Shown: positions 7,843 through 15,601 of the stretch, in pieces
How positions within the stretch are numbered: position 1 is the first letter of the stretch
Layout: the number at the start of each line of letters is the position of its first letter
Assembly (NCBI GenBank): GCA_050250915.1
Contig: JBFWNT010000002.1
Location: 1 to 64,000, forward strand
Source of the DNA: Miltoncostaea sp050250915
GTDB lineage: Bacteria; Actinomycetota; Thermoleophilia; Miltoncostaeales; Miltoncostaeaceae
DNA: 64,000 bases
Reading direction: 5' to 3'
Notes under the pieces: generated by a model
What the model was told of the DNA's origin: nothing
Seen by the model: only the letters and a program-made list of their open reading frames with translations
Database searches by the model: none
Translations under genes and position numbers: made by a program

Positions 7843-9086
7843 GCACCGCCGAACCCCCCGCCAGCGCACCGCCTCCGGCGCGCGACCCTCGCCTTCAGGT
7901 GGACCCGGAGGGCCTGGCCGGCCTCTGGACGCGCTTCACCCGCCGAGTGAGCCAGGGAGAGCTCGGCGCGCTCCCCGTGATCATCGGGCTCATCGTGATC
8001 TGGCTCTACTTCTCCATCTCCGAGGAGAACTTCCTGACCTCGGGGAACATCACCAACCTCTTCCTGCAGATCACCGCCGTCGGGATCATCGCCACCGGCG
8101 TGGTGCTGGTGCTGCTCCTCGGCGAGATCGACCTGTCGGTCGGCGTCGTCAGCGGCCTGGCGGCCGCGATCATGGCCGTGCTGAACGTCAAGCACGGCTG
8201 GAGCGGCTGGTCGTCGATCGTCTTCGCGCTCCTGGTGGGCCTGGCGATCGGCCTCTTCCAGGGCGTCTTCATCACGTTCTTCCAGGTGCCGTCCTTCGTC
8301 GTGACGCTGGCCGGCCTCCTCGGCTTCCAGGGCGTGCTGCTCTACGTCCTGGGCGACACGGGGACCATCAACCTCACCGACTCCACGATCGTGGACCTGG
8401 CCAACACGTTCTACGCGGACTACGTCGGCTGGATCATCGCGGTGGTGCTGCTCGTGCCCTATGTGCTGCTGACGTTGAACGGCTACCGGCGACGATTGGC
8501 GTCCGGCCTCGAGACCAACCCCTTCGGGCTGGTCGTGCTCCAGATGGCCGTCGTCGTGATCGGCGTGGTCGTGGCGGTGGCGGTGCTGAACCAGGACCGC
8601 GGCGTGCCGCTCGCGACGCTCATCTTCGTGGGCCTCGTCATCGTCGTGGACTTCATCCTGCGCCGCACGGCGTTCGGCCGGCACGTCTACGCCGTCGGCG
8701 GCAACGCCGAGGCGGCGAGGCGCGCGGGCATCTCGCTCACGCGGATCAAGCTGATCGTGTTCGGGATGTGCTCCACGATCGCCGCCCTCGGCGGGATCAT
8801 GGCGGCGTCACGGCTCTTCGCCGTCAACCAGGCGTCGGGCAGCGGCGACCTGCTGCTCAACTCGATCGCCGCGGCGGTCATCGGCGGTACGAGCCTCTTC
8901 GGCGGCCGGGGCACCGCGTGGTCGGCGCTGCTCGGGGCCCTGGTCATCGGCTCCATCTCCAACGGGATGGACCTGAAGGGCCTGGACTCGAGCCAGAAGT
9001 ACATGGTCACCGGCGCGGTGCTGCTCCTCGCCGTGACCCTCGACGCGACCGCCCGCCGCGGGCGCAAGTCCTCCGGCCGGGCCTAG
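7839..9086 (+). CDS. xylH: Sugar ABC transporter permease (XylH-like)
   Basis: Inner-membrane permease of 415 aa, family BPD_transp_2 (ribose/xylose type). A soluble N-terminus of about 45 residues is followed by roughly ten membrane helices. Typical blocks are GIIATGVVLVLLLGEIDLSV, RRTAFGRHVYAVGGNAEAAR (the EAA-like coupling loop) and AVIGGTSLFGGRGT. It starts with GTG overlapping the ATPase stop codon (GTGA), so the subunits are translationally coupled. Its TAG stop shares the palindrome CCTAGG with the stop of the convergent MarR-like gene; the two coding regions overlap by 4 nt. Confidence 0.88.
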   Translation: MSTAEPPASAPPPARDPRLQVDPEGLAGLWTRFTRRVSQGELGALPVIIGLIVIWLYFSISEENFLTSGNITNLFLQITAVGIIATGVVLVLLLGEIDLSVGVVSGLAAAIMAVLNVKHGWSGWSSIVFALLVGLAIGLFQGVFITFFQVPSFVVTLAGLLGFQGVLLYVLGDTGTINLTDSTIVDLANTFYADYVGWIIAVVLLVPYVLLTLNGYRRRLASGLETNPFGLVVLQMAVVVIGVVVAVAVLNQDRGVPLATLIFVGLVIVVDFILRRTAFGRHVYAVGGNAEAARRAGISLTRIKLIVFGMCSTIAALGGIMAASRLFAVNQASGSGDLLLNSIAAAVIGGTSLFGGRGTAWSALLGALVIGSISNGMDLKGLDSSQKYMVTGAVLLLAVTLDATARRGRKSSGRA

Positions 9087-10522
9087 GCCTCCCGGAGCAC
9101 CCGGACGGCGGACACGAGGGCCGCGCGCTCGGCCGGCGACAGCCGGTCGAGCGCCTCGGCCACCGCGGCGCGGTCGAGGCCCGGCACGGTCTCGTCGGCC
9201 AGCTTGAGGCCCTTCAGGGTGGGGACCACGAGCAGGCGGCGCCGGTCGTCGGGGTCGCGCTCGCGCCACACCAGCTCCAGGTCCTCGAGGCGCGCGCAGA
9301 CGTCGGCCACCACGGGGCGGGACACGCCCAGCGCGCGGCCCAGGTCCGGCAGGCCGCGGGGCTCGTCGGCCAGGGCGCGCAGCACGGCGGCCATGCGCGG
9401 GGTCACGCCCAGGGCGTCGCCCTCGGCGAGCACGGGGGTGAGCGCGGCGACGGCCCGGGGCAGCCCCTCGGCGACCGCGTCCACCTGCTCCGCGGGATCG
9501 GCGTCGTCGACGGCGGCGAACGCCGGCTCCACGACGGGCTCCCACGGCGCGTCGACGGTCACGACGACGGGCTCGGCGACGACCTCGGGCTCCGGCTCCC
9601 ACGCGGGGAGCAGCGCCTCGACGGGCTCGGGCTCCTCGACCTCGTCGGGCTCCACGACCGGCACGTGGTCGGGCTCCTCGACGGCCTCGGGCTGCCAGGG
9701 CGGGGGGCCGGCGACCTCGTCGGCGGGGAACACGTCGTCGATGGGACCGGCGACGGGCTCGTCCTCGGCGGCGGGCGCCGCGTCGGCCCACACCAGCACC
9801 GGCTCCGGGTCGGCGGCCGGGGCGTCGGGCTCGGAGTCCGGAAGCACCACGGGCTCCACCTCGCTCACGCCCGGCACCCACGCCTCCATGGCGGGGTCGG
9901 CGTCGGGCTCCGCCTCGGCGTAGGCGGCCTCGGGCTGCGGGGCGTCGTCGACGGGGTCCGCCTCCGGCGCGGCGTAGGTCGGGGTGGTGGTGGTGGTGGG
10001 CATCGCCCACTCCCCGGTGACCTGGTCGGCCACGGCGTCGTCCCGCGGCGCGGCCGGCTCCGCCACGGCCACCGGCTCGGCCACCGCGATCGGCGGCCCG
10101 GCCAGGGGGGGCTCGGTGGTGGGGGCGCCGGACGGCCAGGTGCCGGCGATCTCGCCCGGCATCGGCCAGCCGGGCTCCACGATCATCTCGTCGAAGCCCC
10201 AGTCGCCGGGGGATCCGGCGGGCACGGCCGGCTCCGCCGGCGGCGGCGCGGGTGCGGCGGGCGGGAGCGGCTCCAGAACGGGGGAGAGGGTCCGCGACGC
10301 GGCGGCCTCGGCCACGGCGGCGGCGGTGGGGCCCTCGGCGACGGCGTCGGGATAGCCCTGGATCGTCCCGTCCCGGCGGGTCTTCCCGCGGCCGCGCAGG
10401 CGCGGCGCCCTGGGCGCGCGCTCGGCGGCGGGCGCGGCGCCCGCGGCCGCCTGCCGCTTCCGCCTGATGACCAGGAACGCCACCAGCCCGAGTGCGACCG
10501 CGGCGAGGAGGAACGTGTTCAC
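9083..10522 (-). CDS. Membrane-anchored protein with C-terminal MarR-like winged helix
   Basis: An unusual 479-aa protein. Residues 2-19 form a hydrophobic anchor followed by a basic stop-transfer stretch (IRRKRQ). Then comes a long low-complexity, strongly acidic linker (about residues 60-350) made of E/P/A/V-rich repeats. The last 110 residues look like a MarR-type winged helix: LGVTPRMAAVLRALADEP, a recognition helix LGVSRPVVADVCARLEDL, and a wing with ERDPDDRRRLLVVPTLKG, which matches the MarR DxRxxxLxLT pattern. The GTG start is chosen because it gives the anchor, follows GGAGAGG at good spacing, and avoids running into the divergent gene. Function is inferred only: a membrane-tethered DNA-binding regulator, perhaps of the divergent SARP-like gene or the convergent sugar operon. 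Confidence 0.75.
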   Translation of the reverse strand: MNTFLLAAVALGLVAFLVIRRKRQAAAGAAPAAERAPRAPRLRGRGKTRRDGTIQGYPDAVAEGPTAAAVAEAAASRTLSPVLEPLPPAAPAPPPAEPAVPAGSPGDWGFDEMIVEPGWPMPGEIAGTWPSGAPTTEPPLAGPPIAVAEPVAVAEPAAPRDDAVADQVTGEWAMPTTTTTPTYAAPEADPVDDAPQPEAAYAEAEPDADPAMEAWVPGVSEVEPVVLPDSEPDAPAADPEPVLVWADAAPAAEDEPVAGPIDDVFPADEVAGPPPWQPEAVEEPDHVPVVEPDEVEEPEPVEALLPAWEPEPEVVAEPVVVTVDAPWEPVVEPAFAAVDDADPAEQVDAVAEGLPRAVAALTPVLAEGDALGVTPRMAAVLRALADEPRGLPDLGRALGVSRPVVADVCARLEDLELVWRERDPDDRRRLLVVPTLKGLKLADETVPGLDRAAVAEALDRLSPAERAALVSAVRVLREA

Positions 10523-10700
10523 GAGGGGAGGCCTCTCCGTCAGCTGACCGTGCCGCCCGTATCGGCCTCGCCGCGGCCCGCTTGAGCCCAGCGGCGGCCG
10601 GGGGTCCCCGGGGCCCGTGAGTCGCGCGTGAGCGCCCCGTGAGGTCCGGGCGCGAGCCTCGGCGCGTCCTGATGCACCGAGACGACGAGGAGGCTGGGCC
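10523..10700. promoter_or_regulatory. Divergent regulator intergenic region
   Basis: This 178-bp region lies between the membrane MarR-like gene (minus) and the BTAD regulator (plus). It contains G+C palindromes (GGGGTCCCCGGGG around 10600) and the three direct repeats annotated separately. The region presumably holds both promoters, but I see no good -10 hexamer for either. Confidence 0.5.
10614..10646 (+). promoter_or_regulatory. Three 11-bp direct repeats, candidate SARP operator
   Basis: CCCGTGAGTCG, CGCGTGAGCGC and CCCGTGAGGTC stand head to tail. The core CGTGAG recurs at 10616, 10627 and 10638, exactly 11 bp apart. SARP-family activators are known to bind direct repeats spaced by one helical turn of 11 bp just upstream of the -10 region. 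The array lies 55 bp before a gene for a protein with exactly the SARP domain pair, so autoregulation is a natural inference. Confidence 0.6.
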
Positions 10701-11699
10701 GTGCTGGACGACCTGTGGCACCCGGGCGCCGAGGGGGCGACCGTGGCTGCCGTCACCGTCTGCCGGGCGTGCGAGGAGCTGATCGGCCGCGTCGAGGACG
10801 CCTGGCCCGGCGGCGACGCCGACGAGGCGCTCCAGAAGCTCCGGACGCGCATCGACGGGCTGCTCGAGCGGCCGGGGCGCGCCGCCGGCGATGCGGCGGG
10901 AGAGCCGCTGCCCGTCATCGAGGTGCGCTGCCTGGGCGCGACCCGCATCGAGGCGGGCGGCGTGGCGGTCGACCCGCCGCGGCGGTCGCGCCTCGTGCTC
11001 CAGTACCTCGTGGCGCACGGAGGGCGGCCCGTGCCGCGCGACGTGCTGCTCGAGACGTTCTGGCCCGGCTCCTCGCCGGCCGCGGCGCGCAACAGCCTGA
11101 ACGTGGCCGTGACGCTGCTGCGCCGGGCGCTGCGGCCCGCCTTCGGCGACCGGCCGGTGGTGGTGTTCGGCGACGAGGCGTACCGGATCCATCCGGCGAT
11201 CGAGGTGCGCGTCGACCGCGACCGCTTCGAGCGGCTGGTCCGCGAGGCCGCCGCCGCGCGCCGGGGCGGCGACCACGCCGAGGCGGCGCGCCTGCTGCGC
11301 GCGGCGGTCACGCTCCACCGGGGGCCCCTGTTCGCGGAGGAGCCGTACGAGGAGTGGATCGTGACGATGCGGCGCGCCGTCGAGGCGGCGCGCCTGTCGG
11401 CCCTGACGGATCTGGGCGACAGCCTCGCCCTGGTCGGCGACGTCGACGGCAGCGTGGAGGTGCTGCGCGCCGTGCTCGACGCGGAGCCCGTGCGCGAGGA
11501 CGTCCACCGCGCCCTGATGGAGCGCTTCGTCCGCCAGGGGCGCCCGTACCTGGCGCTGCGCCAGTTCGAGGAGTGCGCCGAGCACCTGCGGCGGCGCCTC
11601 GGCGCCGAGCCCGCCGCCGAGACCTGGGCGCTTCGCGAGCGCATCGCGGGCCGCGCGATCCCCCCCGCCCCCCGTAGGCGCGCGGTAATCGCCGCCTAA
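10701..11699 (+). CDS. BTAD/SARP-type transcriptional regulator
   Basis: Putative DNA-binding activator, 332 aa. After about 70 N-terminal residues comes a winged helix of the OmpR/SARP type (IEVRCLGATRIEAGGVAVD, ARNSLNVAVTLLRRALRP, ending in a beta hairpin with DEAYRIHP). The rest is a bacterial transcriptional activation domain (BTAD) of helical repeats: DRDRFERLVREAAAARRGGD, EEPYEEWIVTMRRAVEAARL and VHRALMERFVRQGRPYLALR. No ATPase domain follows, so it is a small SARP. The GTG start has GAGGAGG about 8 nt upstream. SARPs usually control secondary metabolism, but no biosynthetic cluster is visible here; the next gene is a small unknown protein. Confidence 0.85.
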   Translation: MLDDLWHPGAEGATVAAVTVCRACEELIGRVEDAWPGGDADEALQKLRTRIDGLLERPGRAAGDAAGEPLPVIEVRCLGATRIEAGGVAVDPPRRSRLVLQYLVAHGGRPVPRDVLLETFWPGSSPAAARNSLNVAVTLLRRALRPAFGDRPVVVFGDEAYRIHPAIEVRVDRDRFERLVREAAAARRGGDHAEAARLLRAAVTLHRGPLFAEEPYEEWIVTMRRAVEAARLSALTDLGDSLALVGDVDGSVEVLRAVLDAEPVREDVHRALMERFVRQGRPYLALRQFEECAEHLRRRLGAEPAAETWALRERIAGRAIPPAPRRRAVIAA

Positions 11700-11773
11700 G
11701 CAGCCGCGTCTACCGTCCTTGCACGCTTGCGGAACGCACCGTTTCCGCTCCGGAATACGAAGGAGAACATCCG

Positions 11774-12247
11774 ATGGCCACCATCCAGCTCCCCGTCCCC
11801 TCGCCGCTCATCACCGCCGGCGACTTCACCGCCGACGTCCTGGACCCGGGCAGCGGCAACCCCACCAACGTCATCCGCACCGAGGACCCGTGGGCCGTCC
11901 ACGCCGAGTGGTTCCTCGAGGGTCCCATCGTCCCGATCCTGAACGGCCGCTGGCGGCTCCAGGTCGCCCTCGAGTCGATCGGCAACCAGGGCACCGAGAT
12001 GGTCGCCCCCGCCGTCCTCGTGAACTACAGCGCCGGCACGCTGTCGGGCGTCTACCCGAACCAGAAGATGTCGTTCCACGCGGACGTCAACTTCGCGGCC
12101 GGCACGCCCCCGCTCGCCGGGGCCCCGGACGTCGTCTACCACTGCTCCGCGATGCTCACCTACCTGACGCCCGCGGGCACCCCCGGGCCGTTCGCGGCGG
12201 TCATCGACCTGGGCCTGGTCCAGATCTTCGACAGCCCCAAGCCGTAG
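11774..12247 (+). CDS. Hypothetical protein, 157 aa
   Basis: Not recognised. The protein has no signal peptide or membrane segment and looks beta-rich, with alternating hydrophobics and many G, P, T and V residues (for example RWRLQVALESIGNQGTEMV and MSFHADVNFAAGTPP), suggesting a small beta-sandwich. It starts at ATG after a clear AAGGAG site. It lies 74 nt after the BTAD regulator in the same direction and could be its target or partner. Downstream is a folded element that may end its transcript. Confidence 0.7.
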   Translation: MATIQLPVPSPLITAGDFTADVLDPGSGNPTNVIRTEDPWAVHAEWFLEGPIVPILNGRWRLQVALESIGNQGTEMVAPAVLVNYSAGTLSGVYPNQKMSFHADVNFAAGTPPLAGAPDVVYHCSAMLTYLTPAGTPGPFAAVIDLGLVQIFDSPKP

Positions 12248-12260
12248 AGGGACGCAAATT

Positions 12261-12328
12261 CCCGCCGGCCCTACCGCGCGAAGCGCGGTCGCGGCGCCCG
12301 TGTAGAGAGGTGCTGCTTGGCCGGCGGG
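12261..12328 (+). ncRNA. Predicted three-way-junction RNA/terminator element
   Basis: The plus strand folds into three stems with almost no unpaired joints. P1 is CCCGCCGGCC (12261-12270) with GGCCGGCGGG (12319-12328). P2 is ACCGCGC (12273-12279) with GCGCGGT (12283-12289). P3 is GCGGCGCC (12291-12298) with GGTGCTGC (12309-12316) and uses two G-U pairs. Those wobble pairs become A-C mismatches on the other strand, so an RNA from the plus strand is favoured. It sits between convergent genes, so it could simply be a terminator of the 157-aa gene. It has no anticodon or T-arm and is not a tRNA. No known riboswitch core is recognised. Confidence 0.45.
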
Positions 12329-12335
12329 ATCGTCC

Positions 12336-12557
12336 TCACTCCGGACCCTCGGCGATCGAGAGCCACGGCCCCGCATGGGCCCCCAGCTCGAGCTCGTCGG
12401 GGGTCCAGTCGTGTCCGGACTCCGGCAGGAAGCGGGCGAGGTCCGCCGCGGCGTCGGCCTCGCCGGCGCGCTCGAGCAGCGCGACCATCTGCCGGGCCCG
12501 CTCCTCCTCGTCGCCGGTCAGCGCCTTGCCGGCCCACAGGACCACGCTCTCGCCCAT
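12336..12557 (-). CDS. Hypothetical protein, 73 aa
   Basis: Small acidic soluble protein, not recognised. An N-terminal strand (ESVVLWAGKAL) leads into a helical region (EEERARQMVALLERAGEADAA) and a C-terminal stretch with two tryptophans. The ATG has a GAGGAG ribosome site at good distance. It is transcribed divergently from selD, with 37 bp between the two start codons. There is no evidence that it has a selenium role beyond being next to selD. Confidence 0.65.
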   Translation of the reverse strand: MGESVVLWAGKALTGDEEERARQMVALLERAGEADAAADLARFLPESGHDWTPDELELGAHAGPWLSIAEGPE

Positions 12558-12582
12558 CTCGCGCTCCTCGCTCGGGGACCAC

Positions 12583-12588
12583 TAGCCT
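12583..12588 (+). promoter_or_regulatory. -10 hexamer of selD (leaderless type)
   Basis: TAGCCT lies 6 nt before the ATG of selD. No -35 is obvious. The purine stretch between hexamer and ATG (AGAGG) is too close to the ATG for a normal ribosome site, so a leaderless mRNA is likely. Confidence 0.5.
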
Positions 12589-12594
12589 AGAGGC

Positions 12595-13662
12595 ATGCCG
12601 GTGTCCGGACCAGGCGCGGAGCCGGCGGCCCTCCTGGCCGCCGCACGCGGTGCGGGCTGCGGGTGCAAGCTGCCGCCCGACCTGCTGGGCCGCGCGCTGG
12701 CGGCGCTGCCGCCGCTGCCGCCCGACCCGGACGTGCTGGTGGGGCACACGGGGATGGACGACGCGGCCGTCCACCGGCTGTCCGACGACCTGGCGGTGGT
12801 GGCGTCGATCGACTTCTTCACGCCGGTGGTGGAGGACCCCGGCCTGTTCGGGGAGATCGCCGCGACCAACGCGTTGAGCGACCTGTACGCGATGGGCGCG
12901 ACGCCGCTCATGGCCCTGGCCGTGGTGATGTGGCCCCGCGACGGCGATCCCGAGGCCCTCGGCGCGGTGATGGCGGGGGGCGCGCGGGTGGCGGCGGCGC
13001 ATGGGTGCCCGGTGCTCGGGGGCCACTCGATCGACGACCCGGAGCCCAAGTACGGCCTGTCGGTGCTCGGCACCGCCCACCCGGACCGGTTGATGACCAA
13101 CGGCGCCGGGCGGCCCGGCGACCGGCTGGTGCTGACGAAGGCGCTGGGCGTGGGCGTCGCGGTCGCGGCCGCCCGGGCCGGCGACGCCGCGTCGTTCCCG
13201 GCCGCGGTGGCGTCGATGCTGCGGTCCAACCGGGAGGCGGCGACCGCGGCGCTCTCCGTCGGCGTGCGCTGCGCCACCGACGTGACCGGGTTCGGGCTGC
13301 TCGGCCACCTGCGCGAGGTCGCGGCGGCCAGCGGGCTCGCCGCGTGGGTCGACCCCGGACGGCTGCCCGTCCTCGACGGGGCGCGGGCCCTGGCCGACGC
13401 CGGGCACCACACCGGCGGCGGCGACCGCAACCGGGCGGCGCTGGCCGAGACGGTCGACTGGGCCCCGGACGTCCCGGAGCCGCTGCGTGTGCTGCTCACC
13501 GATCCCCAGACCAGCGGCGGCCTCCTGCTGGCCGTGCCGGAGGCCCGCCGCGACGAGCTGGTGCTGGCGCTGACGGCCGCGGACGCCGGCGCCCACGAGG
13601 TGGGCGTGCTGCACGCCGGCGCGCCGGGCCGGATCGCGGTGGGTGGACCCGGCCCCGCCTGA
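12595..13662 (+). CDS. selD: Selenide, water dikinase
   Basis: Makes selenophosphate, the selenium donor for selenocysteine (and for selenouridine in tRNA), from selenide and ATP in the cytoplasm. The protein is 355 aa, typical length. The active-site block is GAGCGCK, with the catalytic position as cysteine (C22) and not selenocysteine, and the conserved lysine K25. Other family blocks are SIDFFTPVVEDP, ATNALSDLYAMGATP (nucleotide and metal binding), GGHSIDDPEPKYGL, TDVTGFGLLGHL and LLTDPQTSGGLL. Its end overlaps selA by 20 nt, so the pair forms an operon. The partner genes selB and tRNA-Sec are not in the window. Confidence 0.95.
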   Translation: MPVSGPGAEPAALLAAARGAGCGCKLPPDLLGRALAALPPLPPDPDVLVGHTGMDDAAVHRLSDDLAVVASIDFFTPVVEDPGLFGEIAATNALSDLYAMGATPLMALAVVMWPRDGDPEALGAVMAGGARVAAAHGCPVLGGHSIDDPEPKYGLSVLGTAHPDRLMTNGAGRPGDRLVLTKALGVGVAVAAARAGDAASFPAAVASMLRSNREAATAALSVGVRCATDVTGFGLLGHLREVAAASGLAAWVDPGRLPVLDGARALADAGHHTGGGDRNRAALAETVDWAPDVPEPLRVLLTDPQTSGGLLLAVPEARRDELVLALTAADAGAHEVGVLHAGAPGRIAVGGPGPA

Positions 13663-14986
13663 CCCGCGGCGGGCGCTCCCCGCGGTCGACGCGGTGCTGC
13701 GCGGGCCGGACGTGGCGGACCTGCTGGCCGCGCACCCGCGCGGGCTCGTGGCCGACCGGGTGCGCCAGGCGCTGGCGCGCCGGCGGACGGCGGGGGAGGG
13801 CGCCGACGGTCTGGCCGAGGAGGTCGCGGCGTCGCTGCGGCCGTCGCTGCGGCGGGTGATCAACGCGACCGGCGTCGCGCTCAGCACCAACCTGGGTCGC
13901 GCGCCCCTCGCCGAGGAGGCCGTCGCCGCGGCGGTCGCCGCCGCCGGGTACGCGACCCTCGAGTGGGACGCGGCGACGGGGGAGCGGGGCGACCGCGACG
14001 TCCACCTGCGCGACCACTTGCGGGCGCTCACCGGGGGCGAGGACGCGCTGGCCGTGAACACCAACGCGGGCGCCGTGCTGCTGGCGCTGGTGGCGGTGTG
14101 CGCGCCGGGGGAGGCGCTGGTGTCGCGCGGCCAGCTGGTGGAGATCGGCGGGGGCTTCCGGGTGCCGGAGATCCTGGCGGCGTCGGGCTGTCGGCTGGTG
14201 GAGGTGGGGACCACCAACCGCACCCGCGCGGCCGACTACACCGCCGCCGCCGGCCCGGACACGCGGGCGATCCTGCGCGTCCACCCCTCCAACTTCCGCC
14301 AGGTCGGGTTCACCGAGGAGACCCCCCTCGACGAGTTGGTGGGGCTGGCGCGGGAGCGCGGCCTGCGGGTGATCGACGACCTGGGCAGCGGCGCCCTGAT
14401 CCCGGATGCGATGCACGGCGACGAGCCCGACGCCCGCGGCAGCGTCGCCGCCGGCGCGGACGTCGCCTGCTTCAGCGCCGACAAGCTGCTCGGGGGGCCG
14501 CAGGCCGGGATCCTGGTGGGGCGCGCCGAGGCGATCGCCGCGGCCCGCCGCCACCCCCTCCACCGGGCGCTGCGCCTCGACAAGCTCCGCATCGCCGCCC
14601 TCGAGGCCACCCTCGCCCTGCACCGCGACCCCGCCGCCGCCCGCCGCCGCATCCCCGCCCTGGCGATGCTGGCCGACGACGCCGACGCCCGCATGGCCCG
14701 CGCCCGCGCCCTGGCCCAGGCGATCGGCGACGGCGCCGAGGCGGTCCCCACGGTCGGCCGCGTCGGCGGCGGGGCCCTGCCGCTGGCGGAGCTCCCCAGC
14801 GCCGCCGTGACGTTCAATTGGACGGACCCCCGGAGTTCATTCGTCGCGTCCCGGCTGCGCGCCCTGGATCCCCCCGTGGCGACCCGGGTGCATCAGGGGC
14901 GGGTGCTGATCGACGTGCTGGCGTTGTCGGAGCGGGACCTGGCGCAGCTGCCCGGCCTCGTCCGCCGAGCGCTTACACATCCTTGA
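13643..14986 (+). CDS. selA: L-seryl-tRNA(Sec) selenium transferase
   Basis: PLP enzyme that converts seryl-tRNA(Sec) to selenocysteinyl-tRNA(Sec) using selenophosphate from SelD. At 447 aa it is close to bacterial SelA length. It shows the N-terminal SelA region (RRVINATGVALSTNLGRAPL), the PLP fold with NTNAGAVLLAL, VEVGTTNRTRAADY, RVHPSNFRQVGFTEE and DDLGSGAL, and the Schiff-base lysine K281 in FSADKLLGGPQAG. Translation starts at GTG inside the end of selD. The presence of selA with selD says the organism makes selenoproteins; none is identified here. Confidence 0.95.
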   Translation: MDPAPPDPRRALPAVDAVLRGPDVADLLAAHPRGLVADRVRQALARRRTAGEGADGLAEEVAASLRPSLRRVINATGVALSTNLGRAPLAEEAVAAAVAAAGYATLEWDAATGERGDRDVHLRDHLRALTGGEDALAVNTNAGAVLLALVAVCAPGEALVSRGQLVEIGGGFRVPEILAASGCRLVEVGTTNRTRAADYTAAAGPDTRAILRVHPSNFRQVGFTEETPLDELVGLARERGLRVIDDLGSGALIPDAMHGDEPDARGSVAAGADVACFSADKLLGGPQAGILVGRAEAIAAARRHPLHRALRLDKLRIAALEATLALHRDPAAARRRIPALAMLADDADARMARARALAQAIGDGAEAVPTVGRVGGGALPLAELPSAAVTFNWTDPRSSFVASRLRALDPPVATRVHQGRVLIDVLALSERDLAQLPGLVRRALTHP

Positions 14987-15064
14987 CAAACGGGCCGTGA
15001 GGACCGCCGGGGCCGCCGGTTGGACGGGTGCAGATCACGCACCCTCCGAACCAAGGAGCCCGTC

Positions 15065-15601
15065 ATGGCCCGCACCACCATCCTCGCGTCCGCCACCGCC
15101 GTCCTCGCCGCCGCCGCCGTCGGCGCGGGGGTCATCGGCTCGCCCGTCGGCTCGGCCGGCGCCGCAGCCCCGTTCAGCATCACCAAGTCGCAGTACAACC
15201 AGGTCAGGACCAACGCGTCGAAGGCGCTCCAGAAGTCCAACGCCAACGCGAAGGCGATCAGGGACCTGAAGATCGCGACCGTCACCGGCGTCCAGGGCCC
15301 CAAGGGCGACCCCGGCTCCGCCGGCGGCCTCGACCCCGCCAAGCTCGTCCGCGTGCCCGGCCCGGTCGTCCCGGTCTCGTCCGACTCGGACTACGTCTCC
15401 TACTCGCTCGACTGCCCGCCCGGCACCGTCGTGCTCTCCGGCGGCCAGTCGATGTCGACCGGGAACGAGAAGGCATTCCGCGTCGTCAACTCGTACCCGC
15501 AGAGCGACCTGAGCGGCTGGACGTTCCGCTGGGCGTACTCGACCGGCGCGGGCCAGAGCGTCAACGTGACCCCCCACCTCGTGTGCGTGGCCCCGTCGTG
15601 A
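15065..15601 (+). CDS. Secreted protein with short collagen-like motif
   Basis: Exported protein of 178 aa. The signal peptide (about residues 1-34, hydrophobic core ILASATAVLAAAAVGAGVI) ends near SAGAAA. A helical segment rich in Lys, Asn and Ala follows, then four Gly-X-Y triplets (GVQGPKGDPGSA), and a C-terminal beta-type domain with two cysteines (LDCPPGTVVLSGGQSM and HLVCVAPS) that probably form a disulfide. The start is ATG with AAGGAG upstream. Similar short collagen-motif proteins are known from actinobacterial cell surfaces; the role is unknown. It leads a run of overlapping genes that includes a sigma/anti-sigma fusion, which suggests an envelope signal. Confidence 0.8.
   Translation: MARTTILASATAVLAAAAVGAGVIGSPVGSAGAAAPFSITKSQYNQVRTNASKALQKSNANAKAIRDLKIATVTGVQGPKGDPGSAGGLDPAKLVRVPGPVVPVSSDSDYVSYSLDCPPGTVVLSGGQSMSTGNEKAFRVVNSYPQSDLSGWTFRWAYSTGAGQSVNVTPHLVCVAPS

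Noticed and set aside
5838..9086. Sugar ABC operon as part of a xylose degradation locus
   Set aside because: No xylose isomerase, xylulokinase or ROK/LacI regulator is nearby. The xyl names rest on transporter resemblance only.
10701..12247. SARP-like gene as marker of a natural-product cluster
   Set aside because: No synthase, carrier protein or tailoring enzyme is adjacent. The FAD monooxygenase at 56398 is 45 kb away and stands apart.
12261..12328. tRNA-Sec gene next to selD/selA
   Set aside because: The segment folds into a three-way junction and has no TCA anticodon loop, no TTCGA-type T-arm and no 3' acceptor layout of a tRNA.
14983..14988. TTGACA at the end of selA as a -35 element for the secreted-protein gene
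   Set aside because: At the right distance (15003-15014) there is only G+C sequence with no -10-like hexamer.
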